This document shows, one piece after another, positions 1 to 4,858 of a stretch of DNA of 7,687 nucleotides; positions within the stretch are counted from its first letter, which is position 1; every line of letters starts with the position of its first letter. The DNA comes from Bacillota bacterium (GTDB lineage Bacteria > Bacillota > Clostridia > Christensenellales > Aristaeellaceae). Position numbers and translations under genes: made by a program. A model generated the notes under the pieces. It searched no databases. It was not told the origin of the DNA and saw only the letters and a program-made list of their open reading frames with translations. The stretch is taken from contig JAEYAR010000011.1 in NCBI GenBank assembly GCA_023404715.1, positions 1-7,687 on the forward strand, written 5' to 3'.

Positions 1-1
1 G

Positions 2-256
2 TATCAGGGCACCCGCGATAAAAACCCGATCTCCCTGATGGGCCTGGCGCAGAAGCTGATGAGCACGATGCAGACCAACCTGGGCATCATGGACATGATC
101 ACCCTGGCGACCAAGGTCATGGACGGAGACGAGCGCGAGGAGCTCATGCTCCCGACCGTTACACCCCTTCAACAAAGCGATTACGAGGGGGAGGCCGTCT
201 ATGCGGCGGACTGGGAAGCCCTCAGGCAGGAGCTGCACGCATTTCTTTTCCGGTGA
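2..256 (+). CDS. C-terminal end of a LytR-CpsA-Psr (LCP) family protein (5' end outside window)
   Basis: The reading frame is open from the window edge to the TGA at 254-256, giving 84 residues of a protein whose start lies to the left. LCP proteins are membrane-anchored extracellular enzymes that attach teichoic acids or other glycopolymers to peptidoglycan. The visible part fits the end of the LCP domain: an amphipathic helical stretch (SLMGLAQKLMSTMQTNLG, then MDMITLATKVM), a LMLPT strand segment, and a terminal Asp-Trp-Glu...Leu-His-x-Phe-Leu helix like the closing 'D-x-E-x-x-x-x-x-L-H-x-F-I/L' of clostridial LCP proteins. An ATG at 38 is in frame but has no ribosome binding site and lies within conserved-looking sequence, so it is not the start. 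The catalytic arginines and the transmembrane anchor would be upstream and cannot be checked. The gene converges on the recombinase gene. The family call rests on motif memory only and is moderately sure. Confidence 0.6.
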   Translation, partial: YQGTRDKNPISLMGLAQKLMSTMQTNLGIMDMITLATKVMDGDEREELMLPTVTPLQQSDYEGEAVYAADWEALRQELHAFLFR

Positions 257-259
257 CAA

Positions 260-297
260 GGTACAAAAAAAGTGGCGACCGCCACTTTTTTTGTGCC
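260..297. terminator. Bidirectional intrinsic terminator between convergent genes
   Basis: Arms 260-276 and 281-297 form a 17-bp stem with one G-U pair and a GACC loop. The G+C core (GTGGC/GCCAC) is flanked by seven A on one side and seven T on the other, so on either strand it reads as a hairpin followed by a U-tract. It begins 4 nt after the stop of the plus-strand LCP gene and lies 14 nt beyond the stop of the minus-strand recombinase gene, so it most likely ends both transcripts. Confidence 0.9.
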
Positions 298-310
298 CTG
301 ATCGCCTGCT

Positions 311-1411
311 TTACGGGGCGTCGTCGGGTGCCTTTTCGGGGCCGCGAAGCGTGGTATGCGCCGCCGCAGAACGCCTGCGATCCTCAAGCATGGCGGCGTA
401 GTGCTTGCGCGTCGTATTGACGTCCGAATGGCCGAGCACGTCCGCCACGAGGTAAATATCCTGCGTAGCCCGATACAGGTTCGTGCCGTACGTGCTGCGC
501 AGTTTATGCGGGCTGATCTTTTTTTTCAGCGGCGCCGCGATCGCCGCATATTTTTTGACGAGATTCTCGACCGCGCGCTGCGTGATACGGCGTTTTTGTA
601 TGGAGAGGAAAAAAGCGTTTTCATGCCCTGGAAGCGCCTCTATTTTACTTCGTTCCTCAAGATATTCCTGAAGCACCTTCGATACCTCTTCGGAGAGATA
701 GAGCATGACCTCAGCGCCGCCTTTGCGCGTGACGACAAAGGCGCCCTGCGTAAAGTCAAAATCGTCCATATTCAGACCTACGCACTCGCTGACGCGGATG
801 CCGGTGCCCAAAAACAGGCTGAGCATCGCTAAATCGCGCTTCTTCGTAATCTGATGGAATTTTTGCTGCCGGGCGGTCAGATTTTCGCCTTTTTCGGCCT
901 CATCCAAAATGCGCGCCACCTCGTCGATTTCCAGGCGAATGATGGCCTTTTCATGGCGTTTCGGCAGCGCAACGAGCTCCGCCGGATTGCCGGGGATGCG
1001 TCCGTCGGCGTACAGATACTTGAAGAAGGAGCGCAGGGACGATAGCTTGCGCATCTTGCCGCACTCCGTATTTTCCAGCTCGCGAGAAGAAACATTGCCA
1101 TCTTCGTCTACGTCGTTTTTATAATAGAGCGTGAGGTATTGGCCGTAACGTTCGATGTCGGCCTTGGTAATCTTCTTGAGGTCTTCATCGTCAAAGGCGA
1201 GGAGATCCTTGCCCTCAAAAGCGCGAACCTCCGCCGAAAGATATTGAAAGAAGATGCGCAGGTCGTATGCGTACGAAAGGCGCGTGAGCGTACCGGTCTG
1301 AGACTCAATCGCGATAAAATAATCCAGGCAGCATCGGGGCAGCTCGCGCTCGATATTGCGTAGGTTTTCCGTGCGCCGGCGCGCGATTTGTCTTTGATAG
1401 TCGTTTGGCAT
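311..1411 (-). CDS. Xer-like tyrosine recombinase/integrase
   Basis: This 366-residue protein has the two-domain layout of tyrosine recombinases: an N-terminal SAM-like core-binding domain (about residues 25-140, with the SYAYDLRIFFQYL and KLSSLRSFFKYLY helices) and a C-terminal catalytic domain (about 160-345). All expected catalytic residues are visible: Arg206 (GTGIRVSE), Lys230 (TRKGG), His302 and Arg305 (PHKLR), His328 (LGHSD) and the nucleophile Tyr338 (RKHYA). It cuts and rejoins DNA through a 3'-phosphotyrosine link. The sequence resembles a chromosomal family widespread in Clostridia, often labelled XerC or XerD, rather than phage integrases, so I give no symbol. The start at 1411 is chosen because it follows a promoter (1445-1473) and a modest GGGTG ribosome binding site (1417-1421). 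An in-frame ATG at 1648 lies inside rnhA and upstream of that promoter, and using it would require translating through a terminator hairpin. No excisionase or other mobile-element gene is nearby. The likely role is chromosome or plasmid dimer resolution or inversion; the target site is unknown. Confidence 0.93.
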   Translation of the reverse strand: MPNDYQRQIARRRTENLRNIERELPRCCLDYFIAIESQTGTLTRLSYAYDLRIFFQYLSAEVRAFEGKDLLAFDDEDLKKITKADIERYGQYLTLYYKNDVDEDGNVSSRELENTECGKMRKLSSLRSFFKYLYADGRIPGNPAELVALPKRHEKAIIRLEIDEVARILDEAEKGENLTARQQKFHQITKKRDLAMLSLFLGTGIRVSECVGLNMDDFDFTQGAFVVTRKGGAEVMLYLSEEVSKVLQEYLEERSKIEALPGHENAFFLSIQKRRITQRAVENLVKKYAAIAAPLKKKISPHKLRSTYGTNLYRATQDIYLVADVLGHSDVNTTRKHYAAMLEDRRRSAAAHTTLRGPEKAPDDAP

Positions 1412-1421
1412 ATAAACACCC

Positions 1422-1444
1422 GGTTTCTTTAAATTATCGAAACC
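1422..1444. promoter_or_regulatory. Dyad over the recombinase transcription start (candidate operator or recombinase site)
   Basis: The perfect 6-bp arms GGTTTC (1422-1427) and GAAACC (1439-1444) are separated by an 11-bp A+T-rich spacer. The dyad touches the -10 box (1445-1450) and covers the predicted transcription start near 1437-1438, so it would act as DNA rather than as an RNA hairpin. The position suits a repressor or autoregulatory site. The overall size, about 28 bp counting flanks, also suits a Xer-type site with two arms around a central region. It does not match the dif consensus sequences I know. Function is inferred from position and symmetry only. Confidence 0.4.
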
Positions 1445-1473
1445 AGTATAGCATATCCGAAAAAAATCGTCAA
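1445..1473 (-). promoter_or_regulatory. Sigma-A-type promoter of the recombinase gene
   Basis: Read on the minus strand, the -35 box TTGACG (1468-1473) is followed by a 17-bp spacer and the -10 box TATACT (1445-1450). Each box differs from the consensus by one base. The predicted start near 1437-1438 would give a leader of about 27 nt before the ATG at 1411. The -35 box lies inside the descending arm of the upstream terminator hairpin, and the terminator's T-run forms part of the spacer. Confidence 0.75.
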
Positions 1474-1513
1474 TGACTTCGTAAAAGAAGGCTTTTACGA
1501 AGTCATTGACGAT
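1461..1513 (-). terminator. Intrinsic terminator of rnhA formed by a perfect 22-bp inverted repeat
   Basis: Arms 1466-1487 and 1492-1513 are perfectly complementary over 22 bp around a 4-nt loop (1488-1491). Read on the minus strand, the hairpin begins 20 nt after the rnhA stop codon and is followed by a T-run (complement of the A-run at 1461-1466), the layout of a rho-independent terminator. The stem is much longer than in usual terminators and its outer part is A+T-rich, so it may have a second role as a protein-binding palindrome. The descending arm supplies the -35 box of the next gene. Confidence 0.8.
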
Positions 1514-1532
1514 GTATCCCCCGTCCGTTCGA

Positions 1533-1988
1533 TCAAAACTTTGCCGCGGCCTTGACATTTTGCTTGATCTGGCCGGTCGCCAGATCGTCACAGCGATTGT
1601 TGAACGCGTTGTCCGCATGGCCTTTGACCTTATGGATGGTGATTTCATGATCCTGCATGAGCGTCAAAAGCCATTTCCAAAGATCCTGATTTTCGACGGG
1701 CTTTTTACTGGCGTTTTTCCATCCGTTGCGCTTCCAGTTTTCGATCCAATGCTGGTTAAAAGCATTGACGAAGTACGCCGAATCCGAATAGATAGCGACC
1801 TTGCACGGCTGTTTTAGCGCCAGGAGCCCCTGGATGACCGCAAAGACCTCCATTCGATTGTTCGTCGTATCCGGCATGAACCCGGAGAGTTCCTTTTGAT
1901 GGTCGCCATAAAGCAGAACCGTTCCCCAGCCCCCCGGCCCGGGATTACCGGAGCATGCGCCGTCCGTATACATGGTAATTTCCTTCAC
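1533..1988 (-). CDS. rnhA: Ribonuclease HI
   Basis: This 151-residue enzyme cleaves the RNA strand of RNA:DNA hybrids in the cytoplasm, helping to remove R-loops and replication primers. It begins with the family signature YTDGACSGNPGPGG. The carboxylate set is present: Asp9, Glu47 (NNRMEV), Asp69 (YSDSAY) and Asp134 (NRCDDLA), with the mobile His124 (KVKGHAD). The tryptophan-rich basic handle that helps bind hybrids is also visible (WIENWKRNGWKN, residues 81-92). Length and motif spacing match E. coli-type RNase HI almost residue for residue. The start codon is GTG at 1988, chosen because a GAGGTG ribosome binding site lies 5 nt upstream. An overlapping out-of-frame ATG is followed at once by TGA, and the ATG at residue 6 is too far from that site. 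The gene begins just after the ppdK terminator with no visible promoter of its own. The following recombinase gene has a separate promoter. Confidence 0.96.
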   Translation of the reverse strand: MKEITMYTDGACSGNPGPGGWGTVLLYGDHQKELSGFMPDTTNNRMEVFAVIQGLLALKQPCKVAIYSDSAYFVNAFNQHWIENWKRNGWKNASKKPVENQDLWKWLLTLMQDHEITIHKVKGHADNAFNNRCDDLATGQIKQNVKAAAKF

Positions 1989-1993
1989 ATATT

Positions 1994-1999
1994 CACCTC
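1994..1999 (-). promoter_or_regulatory. Ribosome binding site fixing the GTG start of rnhA
   Basis: GAGGTG on the minus strand lies 5 nt before GTG at 1988. This supports the GTG over the ATG at residue 6 of the same frame. The site is only 8 nt beyond the T-run of the ppdK terminator. Confidence 0.7.
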
Positions 2000-2007
2000 A
2001 AAGCCTT

Positions 2008-2043
2008 AAAAAGGACCCGCTTCGCCCCAGAGCGAAGCGGGTC
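2008..2043 (-). terminator. Intrinsic terminator of ppdK
   Basis: A G+C-rich 12-bp stem (2014-2025 with 2032-2043) encloses a 6-nt loop and is followed on the minus strand by a run of five T (2008-2012). It lies 15 nt after the ppdK stop codon at 2059. It ends only 19 nt before the rnhA start codon, so rnhA expression must come from read-through or from a promoter hidden in the ppdK 3' end. Confidence 0.85.
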
Positions 2044-2058
2044 TGATGGATAAGCGCT

Positions 2059-4695
2059 TTACTTGCCCGTCTTTTCCATGATCGCAGCGTGCGCGGCCGC
2101 CAAGCGGGCGATCGGCACACGGTACGGCGAGCAGGAGACGTAGTTGAGACCGACCTTGTGGCAGAACATGACGGAGGACGGATCGCCGCCGTGTTCGCCG
2201 CAGATGCCCAGCTTGATGTCGGGGCGTGTCTTGCGGCCCAGGCTCGCGGCCATTTCCACGAGCTTTCCGACGCCGTTTTGATCCAAACGGGCGAAGGGAT
2301 CGGACTCAAAGATCTTCTTGTCGTAGTAGGCGTCCAGGAACTTGCCCGCATCGTCGCGAGAGAAGCCGAACGTCATCTGCGTCAGGTCGTTCGTGCCGAA
2401 GGAGAAGAATTCGGCCTCCTTGGCGATCTCGTCTGCGGTGACGGCCGCGCGCGGGATCTCGATCATGGTACCGATCTTATAATCGAGCTTGACGCCCTTC
2501 TCGGTCATGACCTGCTCCGCCGTGTCCACGACAATCTTCTTGACGTAGGCCAGCTCCTTGACTTCGCCGACCAGCGGAATCATGATTTCCGGATGAATCT
2601 CGATGCCGTCCTCCTGGGAAACCTCGACCGCCGCCTCGATGACCGCGCGGGTCTGCATCTCCGCGATCTCGGGATAAGTCACGGCCAAGCGGCAGCCGCG
2701 ATGGCCCATCATCGGGTTAAACTCGTGCAGCGCGTCGATCTTGGAGACGATGGCCTCGGAGGTGGTGTTCAGCTCTTTGGCGATCGCCGCGATCTCCTCC
2801 GTCATATTCTTCTGCGGGAGGAACTCGTGCAGCGGCGGATCGAGGTAGCGTACGGTCATCGGACGGCCCGCAAGCGCCTTGTACATGGCCTTGAAGTCGC
2901 CCTTCTGCATCGGCAGGATCTTCGCCAGCGCGACGCGGCGCTGCTCTTCGGTCTCGGCCAGGATCATTTCACGGACGGCCGCGATGCGGTCCGCCTCAAA
3001 GAACATGTGTTCGGTACGGCACAGGCCGATGCCCTCGGCCCCGAACTTGACGGCGACCTCGGTATCGCGCGGGTTATCCGCGTTGGTGCGCACCTGCAGA
3101 CGGCGCGCCTCGTCCGCCCAGGCCATGAGCGTAGCGAAATCGCCGGAGACGGTGGCTTCCACGGTCTTGATGGCTTCGCCGTACACGTTGCCGGTCGAGC
3201 CGTCGATCGACATCCAATCGCCTTCCTGGAAGACCTTATCGCCGATCGTGGCGGTCTTGGCCGCCTCGTCGACCTTTAGCGCGCCGCAGCCGGCTACGCA
3301 GCAAGTACCCATGCCGCGGGCGACGACAGCCGCGTGAGACGTCATGCCGCCGCGGGCGGTCAGGATGCCCTGGGAATGCGCCATGCCCTCGATGTCCTCC
3401 GGAGAGGTCTCCAGACGGACGAGGACGACCTTCTGGCCCGACTGAGCGGCGGCTGTAGCCTCGGCGGCGGTGAAGTACACCTGGCCGCAGGCAGCGCCCG
3501 GGGAGGCGGCAAGGCCCGTGGCGATCGCCTTGGCGGCTTTGAGCGCGGAGGCGTCAAACTGCGGGTGCAGCAGCGCGTCGAGCTGCTTGGGCTCGACCTT
3601 GAGCACGGCCTCTTCCTTGGTGAGCATGCCCTCTTCTACGAGGTCGACGGCGATCTTCAGGGCGGCGGCGGCGGTGCGCTTGCCATTGCGGGTCTGCAGC
3701 ATGTACAGCTTGCCGCGCTCGATCGTGTATTCCATGTCCTGCATGTCGCGGTAATGCTTTTCGAGGGTATCGGCGATCTTAGCGAACTGCTCGTACACTT
3801 CCGGCATGACGTCCTTGAGGGTGGAGATTTCCTGCGGCGTACGGATGCCCGCGACGACGTCCTCGCCCTGCGCGTTGATCAGGTATTCGCCGTAGAGCTT
3901 GTTTTCGCCGGTAGACGGATTGCGCGTGAAGGCGACGCCCGTGCCGGAGGTATCGCCCATATTGCCGAACACCATCGACTGCACGTTGACGGCGGTGCCC
4001 CAATCGCTGGGGATGTCGTTCATGCGGCGGTAGTAGATCGCGCGCGGGTTGTCCCAGGAACGGAAGACGGCCTTGATGGACTCCATCAGCTGTACCTTGG
4101 GATCCTGAGGGAAGTCATCGCCCTTCTCGGCCTTGTAGATCGCCTTGAACTTATCGGTGACCTCCTGCATATCCGCAGCGGTGAGGTCGGTGTCGAACTT
4201 GACGCCCTTTTCTTCCTTGATGGCATCCAGAACGCGCTCAAACTTGGACTTGGGGATCTCCATCACGACGTCGGAGAACATCTGGATGAAACGGCGGTAG
4301 GAGTCATACGCAAAGCGTTCGTTGCCCGTCAGCTTCGCCAGGCCCTTGACGGCGACGTCGTTCAGGCCGAGGTTGAGGATGGTATCCATCATGCCGGGCA
4401 TGGACGCGCGCGCGCCCGAGCGAACGGAGACGAGGAAGGGATTATCCAGGTCGCCGAACTTCTTGCCGCAGATCTCCTCCGTCTTGGCGAGCGCTTCGTA
4501 GATCTGCTCTACGATGTCGTCGCCGATGGTCTTGCCATCCTGATAGTAACGCGTGCAGGCCTCCGTGCTTACGGTAAAGCCCTGCGGCACCGGCAGGCCC
4601 AGAGAGGTCATTTCAGCGAGGTTGGCGCCCTTGCCGCCCAGCAGGTTGCGCATGCTGGCGTTTCCCTCTTTAAACAGGTATACGTACTTCGTCAT
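2059..4695 (-). CDS. ppdK: Pyruvate, phosphate dikinase
   Basis: This 878-residue enzyme interconverts pyruvate + ATP + Pi and PEP + AMP + PPi in the cytoplasm. In anaerobes it can run toward pyruvate in PPi-linked glycolysis or toward PEP in gluconeogenesis. The domains are in the usual order: an N-terminal ATP-binding domain (about 1-340, with LLGGKGANLAEM at 18-29 and SVRSGARASMPGMMDT at 90-105), a swivelling phosphohistidine domain (about 390-510, GGMTSHAAVVARGMG with catalytic His454 and the regulatory-type Thr452), and a C-terminal PEP/pyruvate barrel (about 530-875, with Arg560, Arg616, Glu746, Asn769 and catalytic Cys832 in CGEHGGDPSS). These match the Clostridium symbiosum enzyme (874 residues) within a position or two. 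The ATG at 4695 has an AAGGAGG ribosome binding site 7 nt upstream (4703-4709). The gene has its own promoter and a structured leader upstream and a terminator downstream, so it is probably monocistronic with some read-through into rnhA. Lysine and leucine codons are mostly AAG and CTG/CTT, as expected for a well-expressed gene. Confidence 0.98.
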   Translation of the reverse strand: MTKYVYLFKEGNASMRNLLGGKGANLAEMTSLGLPVPQGFTVSTEACTRYYQDGKTIGDDIVEQIYEALAKTEEICGKKFGDLDNPFLVSVRSGARASMPGMMDTILNLGLNDVAVKGLAKLTGNERFAYDSYRRFIQMFSDVVMEIPKSKFERVLDAIKEEKGVKFDTDLTAADMQEVTDKFKAIYKAEKGDDFPQDPKVQLMESIKAVFRSWDNPRAIYYRRMNDIPSDWGTAVNVQSMVFGNMGDTSGTGVAFTRNPSTGENKLYGEYLINAQGEDVVAGIRTPQEISTLKDVMPEVYEQFAKIADTLEKHYRDMQDMEYTIERGKLYMLQTRNGKRTAAAALKIAVDLVEEGMLTKEEAVLKVEPKQLDALLHPQFDASALKAAKAIATGLAASPGAACGQVYFTAAEATAAAQSGQKVVLVRLETSPEDIEGMAHSQGILTARGGMTSHAAVVARGMGTCCVAGCGALKVDEAAKTATIGDKVFQEGDWMSIDGSTGNVYGEAIKTVEATVSGDFATLMAWADEARRLQVRTNADNPRDTEVAVKFGAEGIGLCRTEHMFFEADRIAAVREMILAETEEQRRVALAKILPMQKGDFKAMYKALAGRPMTVRYLDPPLHEFLPQKNMTEEIAAIAKELNTTSEAIVSKIDALHEFNPMMGHRGCRLAVTYPEIAEMQTRAVIEAAVEVSQEDGIEIHPEIMIPLVGEVKELAYVKKIVVDTAEQVMTEKGVKLDYKIGTMIEIPRAAVTADEIAKEAEFFSFGTNDLTQMTFGFSRDDAGKFLDAYYDKKIFESDPFARLDQNGVGKLVEMAASLGRKTRPDIKLGICGEHGGDPSSVMFCHKVGLNYVSCSPYRVPIARLAAAHAAIMEKTGK

Positions 4696-4708
4696 GCCTA
4701 GTCCTCCT

Positions 4709-4789
4709 TGTTCAAAAGAACATTAGTAAGAAGCGGCGCAAAGAATGTGCCGCTGCCTTGCAACAGAAATAATAAGCCAAATCATGGCT
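4709..4789 (-). other. ppdK 5' leader with three small hairpins
   Basis: The transcript from the predicted promoter has about 98 nt before the ppdK ATG. Within it are three simple hairpins: arms 4785-4789/4775-4779 (AGCCA/TGGCT, loop 5); 4747-4754/4732-4739 (8 bp with one G-U, loop 7); and 4718-4722/4709-4713 (TGTTC/GAACA, loop TTTT). The last one touches the first A of the ribosome binding site (4703-4709) and could affect ribosome access. I recognise no known riboswitch class and no terminator-like U-tract in the leader, so a regulatory role is only possible. Confidence 0.35.
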
Positions 4790-4799
4790 CACACAGGAA

Positions 4800-4828
4800 A
4801 TTATACAATAAACGCCCGCAAATAGCAA
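4800..4828 (-). promoter_or_regulatory. Sigma-A-type promoter of ppdK
   Basis: On the minus strand, the -35-like box TTGCTA (4823-4828) is followed by a 17-bp spacer and a perfect -10 box TATAAT (4800-4805). The predicted start is near 4793. The promoter lies in the 163-bp gap between recG and ppdK, the only sizeable non-coding gap in this part of the window. Confidence 0.75.
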
Positions 4829-4829
4829 G

Positions 4830-4858
4830 TTAAAAACAGGATGAAGCGGCCGCGTTTT
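4830..4858 (-). terminator. Possible weak terminator after recG
   Basis: Directly after the recG stop, the minus strand reads AAAAAACG, then a short G+C-rich stretch containing GCGGCCGC, then TGTTTTTAAC. The A-run can pair with the T-run (about 7 bp with one G-U), but the stem core is poor and a mismatch interrupts it. It could end recG transcription weakly just before the ppdK promoter. This is a tentative call. Confidence 0.25.

Noticed and set aside
1466..1513. The long inverted repeat as the terminal inverted repeat of an insertion sequence.
   Set aside because: The arms are only 4 bp apart, with no transposase gene, no second copy in the window and no flanking direct repeats that I could see. 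A terminator explains it better.
1412..1648. A possible 79-residue N-terminal extension of the recombinase reaching into rnhA.
   Set aside because: The frame is open by chance through the rnhA 3' end and the inverted repeat. The promoter and ribosome binding site both lie downstream of its ATG, and the product from 1411 begins like other family members.
2089..3279. A 396-codon open frame on the plus strand, antisense to the 3' half of ppdK.
   Set aside because: It has the same shadow composition as the other antisense frame, no recognisable motif, and full overlap with conserved PpdK catalytic-domain coding.
3661..3678. GGC/GGT trinucleotide run as a tandem repeat.
   Set aside because: It is an alanine-rich stretch of PpdK coding (TAAAALK, residues 341-347) and shows no unusual length.
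3334..4701. A 455-codon open frame on the plus strand, antisense to ppdK.
   Set aside because: It lies entirely opposite a clearly functional ppdK in a GC-rich gene. Its product is biased toward Gly, Leu, Val, Arg, Asp and His, with no recognisable domain, as expected of the complement of biased codons. It has no ribosome binding site or promoter that I could see.
4711..4722. GTTC-AAAA-GAAC upstream of ppdK, considered as a LexA (SOS) box.
   Set aside because: The Gram-positive LexA box is GAAC-N4-GTTC. Here the half-sites have the opposite polarity, and the element sits between promoter and ribosome binding site where it forms an RNA hairpin.
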